Below, piece by piece: positions 1-7,587 of a DNA stretch of 28,101 nucleotides. The translations under genes and the position numbers were made by a program. The DNA lies in contig JAGGWC010000207.1 of assembly GCA_021157645.1 (NCBI GenBank), positions 1 through 28,101 of the forward strand, read 5' to 3'. The notes below the pieces were generated by a model that saw only the letters and a program-made list of their open reading frames with translations, searched no databases and was not told the DNA's origin. The stretch's first letter is position 1; every line of letters begins with the position of its first letter. This stretch comes from Candidatus Cloacimonadota bacterium (GTDB lineage: Bacteria > Cloacimonadota > Cloacimonadia > Cloacimonadales > TCS61).

Positions 1-960
1 TTGAAGTTTTTAACACGTTCCTCCTTATTACAGAACACCGGATCACTTGTGAGGATAGTTATGCTATTTTCAATGTGCTTTTTTATGGTCTCTCTTTCTG
101 CCCAAAATTACACATTTACTCACGGAACGTTCAATTCCAGCGGCGGACATCAAGCAAGTTCAGCTTACTCAAATACAACAGCATTCGGTGAAATGGTTCA
201 GGGTGAGATCTCAACTTCCGGTTATACCGGTTATCTCGGTTTTTTATTTCCGGTTCTAAACCAGCAGCCACCAACCATCATTTCCATTGATGATGTTCCA
301 AATGATCAGGGACATCAGATTCAGATAGATTGGAATAAATGTGCATTTGATGATGCTTATAACTATAATACATACTACTCTATCTGGCGGTTGGATGATG
401 AAGCTGAAAGTAGGAATGGCAGCGTAAGGAAAGTTAATAAACTACCTGATAAGTCGAGTAAAAATAACAAAAGGCAAGATCCCGTTAAAACTCATCTCTG
501 GCAAAGAGATGATAGTGTGTGGACTTTTGTAGATTCGATTCAAGCTTCGAATAATGATCAATATTCAAGTATTGAGGCAACTCTGGTAGATTCTTCATCA
601 TCGAATCTAAATTATTCCACGTTCAAAGTTATTTATCACAATGAATATAATTATTATGAATCAGTTCCGGATTCAGGTTATTCCGTTGATAATATTCCAC
701 CGGATGAAACGCAAGTAACGATTGCTAAAAACGGGAACTATATGAGATTAACCTGGCAGGAAGTGGAATTTGGTACTTATCAAGGAAGTTCATATTCTGA
801 ATTGAATGGTATATGGTACAGAATATATGCCGGAGATACAGATGATTTTATTTGTGATGGATCTCACTTCATCAATACTGTTACAGCATTGAGTTATGAT
901 TATTTACTGATGGGGGAATATAAGAAATTCTTTAAGATAGTGGTTAGTGATCAGCCTTAA
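1..960 (+). CDS. Secreted fibronectin-III-like surface protein, 5' end uncertain
   Basis: The reading frame is open to the first base of the window, so the annotated TTG at 1 may not be the true start; a GTG at 49 or ATG at 61 would put the hydrophobic stretch LFSMCFFMVSLSA right at the N terminus as a signal peptide, with cleavage near SAQ-NYTF. After it come a Gly/Ser/Tyr-rich segment ending in GYLGFLFP (about residues 76-83) and a DVPNDQG segment (about 98-104) that begins a fibronectin type III-like domain with 'YSIWR' as its characteristic strand. A second such domain covers about residues 230-319 ('WYRIYAG'). This architecture is familiar from exported proteins of Cloacimonadota and related FCB bacteria. 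No C-terminal sorting domain is present, unlike the large secreted protein at 14125, so surface attachment by that route is not supported. Function unknown. Confidence 0.7.
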   Translation: MKFLTRSSLLQNTGSLVRIVMLFSMCFFMVSLSAQNYTFTHGTFNSSGGHQASSAYSNTTAFGEMVQGEISTSGYTGYLGFLFPVLNQQPPTIISIDDVPNDQGHQIQIDWNKCAFDDAYNYNTYYSIWRLDDEAESRNGSVRKVNKLPDKSSKNNKRQDPVKTHLWQRDDSVWTFVDSIQASNNDQYSSIEATLVDSSSSNLNYSTFKVIYHNEYNYYESVPDSGYSVDNIPPDETQVTIAKNGNYMRLTWQEVEFGTYQGSSYSELNGIWYRIYAGDTDDFICDGSHFINTVTALSYDYLLMGEYKKFFKIVVSDQP

Positions 961-1025
961 ACAGAATAAGACATCATTGAATATCACTATTGTCTTAAAA
1001 AATATCTGCATCATGCTTGATGAAC

Positions 1026-1065
1026 TCGTAAAAAGTCTCAAAATTTACTTTGAGACTTTTTACGA
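1026..1065. terminator. 17-bp perfect hairpin, likely bidirectional terminator
   Basis: Positions 1026-1042 pair perfectly with 1049-1065 around a six-base loop. The stem has a GTCTC/GAGAC core flanked by A5/T5 tracts, so each strand carries a run of T on the 3' side of the core. It sits about 65 bp after the stop of the upstream gene. There is no extra T run after the stem, so termination strength is uncertain. Confidence 0.6.
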
Positions 1066-1243
1066 AACCTTCATTCTTCATTTATCTAAAACAAAAATCT
1101 TGTTAAGAGAAATCGGATCTTCTAACATATTATTTTACAATAAATTTTGAGAAGAATAAGATGAATTACAACAGGAAGTAAAACATTAACTAACATTCCT
1201 AATTTTATATACTCTACAACTAAATAACTACAGTCCAAAAACC

Positions 1244-1271
1244 TTGACACTCAAACCTTTGAAAATAATTT
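1244..1271 (+). promoter_or_regulatory. Candidate promoter for the rpmF-fab operon
   Basis: A perfect TTGACA lies at 1244-1249. With a 16-bp spacer the -10 would be TAATTT at 1266-1271, a weak match. The leader to rpmF would be roughly 70 bases. The -35 is the same box seen upstream of several other genes in the window, but the -10 is poor and this is a tentative call. Confidence 0.25.
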
Positions 1272-1347
1272 GGTTTTTTAGATAAGGTTAATAGCCTAAT
1301 ATATTGATTTATAAGAGTTTAAAAAATATTGAATAAGGATGTGAAGA

Positions 1348-1527
1348 ATGGCAGTACCAAAAAGAAAAACTTCAAAATCTCGTAGAGATAAAAGAAGAAC
1401 TCATTACAAAATATATGCGCCAACTACAACAATTTGCTCAAATTGTGGCGAGCAATGCAGACCTCATAATATTTGTGCAAAATGCGGTCATTATAACGGA
1501 AAAAAAATATTAGAAATTAAAGAATAA
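1348..1527 (+). CDS. rpmF: 50S ribosomal protein L32, zinc-binding type
   Basis: This 59-aa protein begins MAVPKRKTSKSRRDKRR, the standard L32 start, and carries two CxxC pairs (C30/C33 and C43/C46) that form the zinc ribbon of the cysteine-containing L32 type. It is a component of the large ribosomal subunit near the peptidyl transferase centre region. An AAGGAT ribosome binding site lies about 8 bases before the ATG. plsX starts 19 bp downstream, matching the widely conserved rpmF-plsX-fabH gene order. The yceD (DUF177) gene that often precedes rpmF is not present in the upstream stretch. Length is normal for the family. Confidence 0.97.
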   Translation: MAVPKRKTSKSRRDKRRTHYKIYAPTTTICSNCGEQCRPHNICAKCGHYNGKKILEIKE

Positions 1528-1546
1528 TCTTTAAAATTTTAATAAT

Positions 1547-2542
1547 ATGCATATAGCTATTGATGCCTTTGGCAGTGATAATGCACCTTTCCCTGAAGTG
1601 GAAGGTGCAATTATTGCAATTAAGGAAGGATGTTGTGATAAGATTTATCTTGTTGGCAAACAAGATGTCCTAACTAAACAATTAGAAAAATACTATTTTC
1701 CAAAAGATAAAATTGAAATAATCCATGCCTCTGAAGTTATAACTATGAGTGATTCTCCGGCAAAAGTGGTTAGAGAGAAAAAAGATTCTTCTTTAGTTAG
1801 AGCTATCCAATTACATAAAGATGGAATTGTTCAGGCTGTTGTAAGTGCAGGAAATACCGGAGCGGTAATGGCTGCATCTCTTTTTGGTTATGGAAGAGTT
1901 AAGAATATTCTCCGCCCTGCAATTGCAACCACCTTTCCAACTCAAACTCATCCTGAGATCATTCTTGATGTTGGTGCCAATGTTGATTGCTCTTCAGAAA
2001 ACCTGATTCAATATGCAATTCTCGGTAGTTTATATTTTAAATTCTTTTTCGAAACTGATAATCCAAGAGTTGCTCTTTTAAATATTGGAGAAGAGAAATC
2101 AAAAGGGAATGAACTTGTTAAAAACACATATGTTAAGTTAAAAGAAAATAAAAACATTAATTTTGTTGGAAATATTGAAGGAAAAGATTTGCTAAAAGGT
2201 ATCGTAGATGTTGTTGTCTGCGATGGTTTTGTTGGCAATGTTATGCTCAAAACTGTTGAAGGCGCAGCTTATTCAATTATGTCGATTCTCAAAAGTGAGA
2301 TGAAAAAAGATTGGATAGCAAAACTAGGAGCACTTTTATCTTTTCCGGCATATGCATATTTAAAAAAGAAATTGGATCATTCAGAATACGGTGGTGCTCT
2401 ACTTGTAGGACTTAACGGAATTTCAGTTGTCTCTCATGGAAGATCAAATGCAAAGGCAATAAAAAATGCTGTTGGACTTGCTGCACATCTGGCAAGATCA
2501 GGATTCGTAGAACACACAAAAGAGTATTTTGAGGAGAAATAA
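1547..2542 (+). CDS. plsX: Phosphate acyltransferase PlsX
   Basis: PlsX converts acyl-ACP and phosphate to acyl-phosphate, the acyl donor for PlsY in phospholipid synthesis; it is a peripheral, cytoplasmic-face enzyme. The 331-aa product has the family N terminus IAIDAFGSDNAP (canonical form IAVDAMGGDNAP), then SAGNTGAVMAAS (about residues 100-111), ILDVGANVDC (about 138-147), LNIGEEKSKGNE and VVCDGFVGNVMLKTVEG, all in family order. Length is typical. No clear Shine-Dalgarno sequence precedes the ATG, so translation may be coupled to rpmF 19 bp upstream. fabH follows after 2 bp. Confidence 0.96.
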   Translation: MHIAIDAFGSDNAPFPEVEGAIIAIKEGCCDKIYLVGKQDVLTKQLEKYYFPKDKIEIIHASEVITMSDSPAKVVREKKDSSLVRAIQLHKDGIVQAVVSAGNTGAVMAASLFGYGRVKNILRPAIATTFPTQTHPEIILDVGANVDCSSENLIQYAILGSLYFKFFFETDNPRVALLNIGEEKSKGNELVKNTYVKLKENKNINFVGNIEGKDLLKGIVDVVVCDGFVGNVMLKTVEGAAYSIMSILKSEMKKDWIAKLGALLSFPAYAYLKKKLDHSEYGGALLVGLNGISVVSHGRSNAKAIKNAVGLAAHLARSGFVEHTKEYFEEK

Positions 2543-2544
2543 AC

Positions 2545-3540
2545 ATGAGCATTAAATATTATGCAAAAATTTCGGGAACCGGAATGTATGTACCGGATAA
2601 AATTCTAACCAATTCTGATCTGGAAAAAATAGTAGATACTTCTGATGAATGGATAAAAACTAGGACAGGAATGTCTGAACGACATCTTGCCGCTGATGAT
2701 CAGGCTGCATCTGACCTTGCTTATGAAGCTACGCTAAAAGCTATCAAGGCTGCTCATATCAGAAGCAAAGATATTGATATGATTATTGTTGCTACGATAT
2801 CAGGTGATCATCCCTTCCCATCAACTGCTTGTATTTTACAACAAAAATTAGGACTTAAAGATTTTCCAGCTTTCGATGTTTCAGCTGGTTGTACTGGTTG
2901 GATATATGCTGCAAATATTGCAAAACAGTATATCGAGAATGGAGTTGCAAAGAATATTCTGATTGTTGGTGTTGAGATATTAACTAAGATAACTAATTGG
3001 AAAGATCGTGGAACATGTGTGCTTTTTGGCGATGGAGCAGGAGCAACAATAATATCACGTGCTGAAGAAAAAGATATTTCCAGATTTATTGATTCTGAAC
3101 TTTCTGCCGATGGTACCCATTATGACTTATTGATCCAAAATGCTGGTGGTTCACGTATGCCTGCAACTAAAGAAACTGTAAAAGAAAACCTTCATACTGT
3201 TTATATGGAAGGCAATAAAATTTTTAAAAATGCAGTACGTTCAATGTACAGTGCTTGTGATATTGTGTTAAAAAGAAATCATCTTGATGTACATTCTATT
3301 GACTGGCTAATTACACATCAAGCAAATTTGCGAATTATCCAGGCTTTAGGAAAAAAAATGAAGATTGATGAAAAAAAGGTTATTATAAATATTGAAAAAT
3401 ATGCAAATACTTCCTCCGCTACTATTCCAATGGCTCTGGATGAAGCAATTCGAAACAAAAAAATACGTCATGGTGATATAGTGCTTATGGCTTCTTTTGG
3501 AGCTGGTCTTACATCAGGAAGTTTATTAATTAGAATTTAA
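2545..3540 (+). CDS. fabH: 3-oxoacyl-ACP synthase III (FabH)
   Basis: FabH condenses an acyl-CoA primer, usually acetyl-CoA, with malonyl-ACP to start fatty acid synthesis. The KAS III catalytic triad is intact: C116 in SAGCTGW, H258 in ITHQANLRI and N288 in YANTSSATIP. The C-terminal LMASFGAGLTSG segment (canonical GFGxGxxWG) is present with variation at the end. The 331-aa length is normal. GAGGAG at 2531-2536 inside the end of plsX serves as ribosome binding site and the genes are 2 bp apart, so coupling is likely. Branched- versus straight-chain primer preference cannot be read from the sequence. Confidence 0.96.
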   Translation: MSIKYYAKISGTGMYVPDKILTNSDLEKIVDTSDEWIKTRTGMSERHLAADDQAASDLAYEATLKAIKAAHIRSKDIDMIIVATISGDHPFPSTACILQQKLGLKDFPAFDVSAGCTGWIYAANIAKQYIENGVAKNILIVGVEILTKITNWKDRGTCVLFGDGAGATIISRAEEKDISRFIDSELSADGTHYDLLIQNAGGSRMPATKETVKENLHTVYMEGNKIFKNAVRSMYSACDIVLKRNHLDVHSIDWLITHQANLRIIQALGKKMKIDEKKVIINIEKYANTSSATIPMALDEAIRNKKIRHGDIVLMASFGAGLTSGSLLIRI

Positions 3541-3556
3541 TTATCAAGGAAATACA

Positions 3557-4498
3557 ATGAGTAAAATCGCTTTTATTTTCCCTGGTCAGGGTGCTCAATA
3601 TGTCGGAATGGCTATGGATTTTATAAAAAATAATACTGAACTAGAAAATATTCTTAAAAATTTCGATATTAAAAATAATACTGATTTATATAAAATTATG
3701 TCCGAAGGACCGGACGAAAAACTTAAAGAAACAAAATTTACTCAACCAGCAATTTTATTTCATAGTATTGCTGCTTTAAATACTGTTCTTAAAAAAATCA
3801 ATATCATCCCGGATTATGTTGCAGGACATTCGTTAGGTGAATTTTCCGCCCTGGTAGCAAATGGTGTTCTTACATTGGAAGATGCTATGTATCTTGTTTA
3901 TAAACGTGGTGAATTTATGATCAAAGCAAATGAAGGAAAACCTTTTGCAATGGCTGCAATTATTGGTCTTTCCCCTGATGAAATAAAAGCTATTTGCGAA
4001 GAAGCATCTAAGATTGATATTGTTATCGCAGCTAATTTTAATACTCCTGTCCAAACCGTGATTTCCGGATCTAAAGCTGGAGTTGAAAAAGCTTGTGAGA
4101 TTGCACAAGAAAGAGGTGCAAAAAGAGTGGTTCCACTTGTTGTGGGTGGTCCTTTCCATTCTCCTCTTATTAAAAAAGCAGCAACCTGGCTTTTTGAAGA
4201 AATGAATAAAATAAATTTTAATGAAACTACTATTCCTGTGGTTTCCAATGTGAATGCAAAACCAGTGATTAATACCAAAGAAATAAAAAATAATCTTGCG
4301 AAACAAGTTACATCATCAGTTCTCTGGATTGACTCTATCAAGTTCATGATCGAGGATGGTGTAGATACATTTATTGAATTTGGACCCAAGAGAGTTCTTG
4401 CCGGAATGTTAAAGAAAATTGACAAGAATATCAAAGTTATAAGTATCGACACAATTAAGACGTTTGAGCTTGTAAAAAATGATTTGGAGACCTTATGA
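3557..4498 (+). CDS. fabD: Malonyl-CoA:ACP transacylase (FabD)
   Basis: FabD moves malonyl groups from CoA to ACP, feeding FabH and FabF. The protein opens with FIFPGQGAQYVGM (oxyanion Q11), has the nucleophile S92 in GHSLGEFSAL, R117 in the YKRGEFM segment that binds the malonyl carboxylate, and H201 in GGPFHSPL. It is 313 aa, the usual length. An AAGGAAA-like site precedes the ATG. The stop overlaps the fabG start by four bases (ATGA at 4495-4498), a classic coupling arrangement. Confidence 0.96.
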   Translation: MSKIAFIFPGQGAQYVGMAMDFIKNNTELENILKNFDIKNNTDLYKIMSEGPDEKLKETKFTQPAILFHSIAALNTVLKKINIIPDYVAGHSLGEFSALVANGVLTLEDAMYLVYKRGEFMIKANEGKPFAMAAIIGLSPDEIKAICEEASKIDIVIAANFNTPVQTVISGSKAGVEKACEIAQERGAKRVVPLVVGGPFHSPLIKKAATWLFEEMNKINFNETTIPVVSNVNAKPVINTKEIKNNLAKQVTSSVLWIDSIKFMIEDGVDTFIEFGPKRVLAGMLKKIDKNIKVISIDTIKTFELVKNDLETL

Positions 4499-5238
4499 AA
4501 CGGTTAGAAGATAAAGTTGCGATCATCACCGGAGCTGCTCGAGGAATTGGATTTAGCATCGCAGAAATGTTATCCAAACATGGTGCAACTTCTATTATAA
4601 TAGATCTTAATAAGGAAGCTGTTGATGCAGCGGTTCAGCAAATCGATGATTTGGGAAACCGAGCTATCGGCTTCATTGCTGATGTAACTAATTCAGATGA
4701 GGTTGCTTCCATTTTTAAAGAGATCCATAAGAAATTCGGCAAAATTGATATTCTCATAAATAATGCCGGAATAACTAAAGACGGCTTACTCATGAAGATG
4801 AAAGAGTCGGATTGGGATGCAGTAATGAACGTAAACTTAAAAGGTACTTTCATCTGCACTCAAAAAGTTTGCAGGTATATGATGAAAAGCCGTTCAGGTG
4901 TAATTTTGAATATTGCATCTGTTGTTGGTATTATGGGAAATGCCGGACAGGCAAACTATGCTGCTTCCAAAGGTGGTATCATCGCTCTAACCAAGTCATC
5001 TGCAAAAGAGTTTGCATCCAGAAATATTAGAGTAAATGCAATTGCTCCCGGTTTTATAAAAACAGAAATGACTGACAAATTGCCACAAGAAGTTATTGAC
5101 AATTATTCAGATGCTATCCCATTATCCCGTATGGGTACAGCTAAAGATATAGCAAATTTATGTATATTCCTGGCTTCTGAAGAAGCTAGTTATATAACAG
5201 GCCAGACCATCCAAGTGGATGGCGGTTTAATAATGTAG
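4495..5238 (+). CDS. fabG: 3-oxoacyl-ACP reductase (FabG)
   Basis: FabG is the NADPH-dependent short-chain dehydrogenase that reduces 3-ketoacyl-ACP in each elongation cycle. The dinucleotide-binding motif TGAARGIG (residues 12-19), NNAG (89-92) and the catalytic tetrad N114, S142, Y155 and K159 (YAASK) are all present, with the typical C terminus ITGQTIQVDGG. The 247-aa length is standard. GGAGA at 4486-4490, within fabD, is its ribosome binding site. acpP begins 20 bp downstream. The fab context separates it from generic short-chain dehydrogenases. Confidence 0.95.
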   Translation: MKRLEDKVAIITGAARGIGFSIAEMLSKHGATSIIIDLNKEAVDAAVQQIDDLGNRAIGFIADVTNSDEVASIFKEIHKKFGKIDILINNAGITKDGLLMKMKESDWDAVMNVNLKGTFICTQKVCRYMMKSRSGVILNIASVVGIMGNAGQANYAASKGGIIALTKSSAKEFASRNIRVNAIAPGFIKTEMTDKLPQEVIDNYSDAIPLSRMGTAKDIANLCIFLASEEASYITGQTIQVDGGLIM

Positions 5239-5258
5239 CAAAAATTAAGGAGGAAATA

Positions 5259-5492
5259 ATGGACATTAAAACAAAAGTAACTAATCTTATTGTAGAAGAA
5301 TTAGGTGTAGAAATTGGTGAGGTAACTCTTGAAGCAAGTTTTATTGAAGATCTCGGAGCAGATTCACTTGATACAGTTGAACTTATCATGAAGTTTGAAG
5401 AAGAATTTGATATTGATATTGCTGATGACGATGCAGAAGGTCTTACTACTGTTGGAAAAGCAATCGAATATCTTGAAAAACAATTAAGTTAA
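5259..5492 (+). CDS. acpP: Acyl carrier protein
   Basis: The product is a small acidic carrier of growing acyl chains, 77 aa, with the phosphopantetheine attachment serine S36 in DLGADSLDTVELIM and the acidic helix following it (EEEFDIDIADDDAE). A strong AGGAGG site lies just before the ATG, stronger than those of its neighbours and consistent with the high level of ACP needed. A hairpin at 5504-5531 sits immediately after the stop, in front of fabF. Confidence 0.97.
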   Translation: MDIKTKVTNLIVEELGVEIGEVTLEASFIEDLGADSLDTVELIMKFEEEFDIDIADDDAEGLTTVGKAIEYLEKQLS

Positions 5493-5503
5493 ATAATATT
5501 ATC

Positions 5504-5531
5504 GGTGGAGTTATTTATTTATAGCTCCACC
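5504..5531 (+). terminator. Hairpin between acpP and fabF (attenuator or 3'-end stabiliser)
   Basis: Positions 5504-5514 pair with 5521-5531: seven strong base pairs (GGTGGAG/CTCCACC), then one G-T and three A-T pairs, with a six-base loop. No T run follows, so a full intrinsic terminator is not supported. In this position it could give partial termination or protect the acpP mRNA end, keeping ACP above the enzymes downstream. Confidence 0.5.
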
Positions 5532-5559
5532 ATATTAATATCCAAATTTTGAGGTTACT

Positions 5560-6807
5560 ATGAACAGACGGAGAATTGTCATTACCGGAATGGGCACAAT
5601 AAATGCCATTGGAAATAATGTTGAAGATACATGGAAGAATCTTCTTGCTGGAAAATCCGGTGTTGATCACATTACAAATTTTGAAATAACCCAAGAATAT
5701 GCAAGCAGAATTGCAGGCGAAGTAAAAAACTATGATCCAAATGATTATTTTGAGAGAAAGAGAATAAAAAAACTCGATCATTATACACAATATGCTCTAA
5801 TTTCAGCAAGGCAGGCATTCAAAGATTCTGGATTAAACAACGTAGATTTTGATCATAACAGAGCAGGAGTAATCGTATCTTCTGGTATAGGAGGTATGCT
5901 TACATTTGAAAATGAAGCATATAAAATGGAGAGAAAAGGTCCAAAGAGAGTTAGCCCCTTCTTTATTCCTAAAATGATCTCCAATATGGCATCTGCAGAA
6001 ATTGCAATTGAATTTAATCTTAGAGCCATAAATTTTAATATCTCTTCAGCTTGTGCATCTGCAAATCATTCAATTGGGACTGCATTCCGCTCAATTCAAT
6101 ATGGTGATGCAGATATCATGCTTACAGGTGGAGCTGAAGGTTCTGTTACTCCTTTAGCAGTAGCTGGATTCTGTTCTATGAGAGCGCTATCAACTCGTAA
6201 CGATGAGCCACAGAAAGCATGCCGCCCATTTGATGCAGAACGTGATGGATTTATTATGGCTGAAGGTGGTGGAGTAATAGTTTTGGAAGAGATGGAACAT
6301 GCTGTTAATCGTGGTGCTAAAATATATGCCGAGATAGTGGGCTATGGTGCAACTAGCGATGCTTTTCACATAACAGCTCCAGCAGAAAATGGTGAAGGTG
6401 GAGCACGGGCTATGCAAATAGCTATCAATGATGCTGGAATAAAACCAGAAGAAATAGATTATATAAATGCTCATGGAACATCAACAATCTTAAATGACTC
6501 GAATGAAACAGCTGCAATAAAGACTGTTTTTGGTGAGTATGCTAAAAAAATAAAGATCAGTTCTACAAAATCTATGACCGGTCACACTCTTGGTTCAGCT
6601 GCTGCTATTGAAGCTATTGTTTGCTGTAAATCTATTACAACTGGCAAATTACATCCAACTATTAACTACGAAAACCCTGATCCAGCTTGTGATCTTAATT
6701 ATATTCCTAATAAAGCTATTGAGATGGAAGTGAACTACGCTTTAAGTAATGCTCTGGGATTTGGTGGTCATAATGGAGTAGTTATCTTTAAAAAATTTAT
6801 TAAATGA
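5560..6807 (+). CDS. fabF: 3-oxoacyl-ACP synthase II (FabF)
   Basis: FabF is the elongating condensing enzyme. The KAS I/II catalytic Cys-His-His set is intact: C165 in SSACASANH, H305 in NAHGTSTILND and H342 in KSMTGHTLGSA. The N terminus RRIVITGMGTINAIG is the family start and the 415-aa length is normal. GAGG at 5551-5554 precedes the ATG. It follows acpP by 67 bp with a hairpin between, and rnc follows 36 bp later. FabB versus FabF subtype is inferred from the acpP-fabF-rnc order, which is conserved in many bacteria. Confidence 0.96.
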   Translation: MNRRRIVITGMGTINAIGNNVEDTWKNLLAGKSGVDHITNFEITQEYASRIAGEVKNYDPNDYFERKRIKKLDHYTQYALISARQAFKDSGLNNVDFDHNRAGVIVSSGIGGMLTFENEAYKMERKGPKRVSPFFIPKMISNMASAEIAIEFNLRAINFNISSACASANHSIGTAFRSIQYGDADIMLTGGAEGSVTPLAVAGFCSMRALSTRNDEPQKACRPFDAERDGFIMAEGGGVIVLEEMEHAVNRGAKIYAEIVGYGATSDAFHITAPAENGEGGARAMQIAINDAGIKPEEIDYINAHGTSTILNDSNETAAIKTVFGEYAKKIKISSTKSMTGHTLGSAAAIEAIVCCKSITTGKLHPTINYENPDPACDLNYIPNKAIEMEVNYALSNALGFGGHNGVVIFKKFIK

Positions 6808-6843
6808 AATTGAATTGCATCAGTTAATTCACTTTATTCTATT

Positions 6844-7575
6844 TTGAAAAATATAATCAAATCTCTAATTTCACAAATATCTACAAAAGATTCTGCACAT
6901 TCTGATCTTAATAAATTTCAGAAGATCATTTGCTATAATTTTAATAACCTTTCTCTTCTAATTGCTGCACTTACACACACTTCTAGAGAGCCATTAAATA
7001 CAAAGGGATCACCTTTTGAAAGAATGGAATTCCTGGGTGATTCTGTTTTGGGCTTAATAGTGTCAGAAGAACTGTTTCTTGAATTTCCAGAATACACCGA
7101 GGGTGAACTTTCAAAATTAAAATCTAAGATCGTTTCAAGAAAGATGCTGGCTTTGGTTTCAAGCAAATTAAAACTTAAAGAATACATAATTTTCAATACT
7201 GATTCAGCAGGAAAAGGTGGAGTAAATTCAATTCTTTCTAATACAATGGAATCTCTGATCTGCGCAATTTACCTTGATGGAAACATTGAGAAAGCTCGGA
7301 AATTCATAATTAAATTCGTTCTGAATAATTATTCAACATACCTTAAAAAAGGACATCTAACAGATTACAAAAGTATGCTTCAAGAATATACACAAGCGGA
7401 ATTTCATGCAACTCCAGATTATCATATTTTAAAAGCTGAGGGTCCGGAACATGAAAAAGTATTTACGGTTGAGGTTTTGATAAAAGATGATACTTATGGT
7501 TTAGGAACAGGTCTAAGCAAAAAAGCAGCCCAACAGGAAGCAGCAAAATATGCCTGTAATAAATTGGGATTATAA
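6844..7575 (+). CDS. rnc: Ribonuclease III
   Basis: RNase III cleaves double-stranded RNA in rRNA precursor and mRNA processing. The endonuclease domain (about residues 22-165) has the signature ERMEFLGDSVLG with E59, E62 and D66, and E136 in NTMESLICAIYLDG. A double-stranded RNA-binding domain fills about 174-243, ending in KKAAQQEAAKYACNKLG. The residue matching E. coli D114 is asparagine (N133) here. TTG at 6844 is the only plausible start: no ATG occurs before the ERMEF motif and an in-frame stop lies at 6811. No Shine-Dalgarno sequence is visible. At 243 aa it is slightly longer than the E. coli enzyme because of a short N-terminal extension. Confidence 0.95.
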   Translation: MKNIIKSLISQISTKDSAHSDLNKFQKIICYNFNNLSLLIAALTHTSREPLNTKGSPFERMEFLGDSVLGLIVSEELFLEFPEYTEGELSKLKSKIVSRKMLALVSSKLKLKEYIIFNTDSAGKGGVNSILSNTMESLICAIYLDGNIEKARKFIIKFVLNNYSTYLKKGHLTDYKSMLQEYTQAEFHATPDYHILKAEGPEHEKVFTVEVLIKDDTYGLGTGLSKKAAQQEAAKYACNKLGL

Positions 7576-7587
7576 CCCTGACCTATA

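Larger units (their letters stand above)
961..1347. other. 387-bp gap before rpmF
   Basis: No convincing gene lies here; the one open frame (947-1150) overlaps the upstream gene's end, has no ribosome binding site and runs straight through a strong hairpin. The gap holds the hairpin at 1026-1065, a TTGACA box at 1244-1249 and about 80 bp of A/T-rich leader before rpmF. It separates the secreted protein gene from the lipid/ribosome operon and probably carries that operon's promoter. Confidence 0.6.

Noticed and set aside
947..1150. 67-aa plus-strand open frame after the first gene
   Set aside because: It overlaps the end of the upstream gene, lacks a ribosome binding site, and much of it is the 17-bp hairpin; the predicted protein has no recognisable pattern.
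1272..1347. Possible lipid-regulator (FapR-like) operator in the rpmF leader
   Set aside because: A short AGG...CCT symmetry around 1285-1297 is too weak, and does not match the FapR consensus.
3833..4452. Two long minus-strand open frames (157 and 184 aa) opposite fabD
   Set aside because: Both are shadows of fabD, which has every catalytic residue; neither has a ribosome binding site, and the translations are low-complexity Ile/Phe/Ser-rich.
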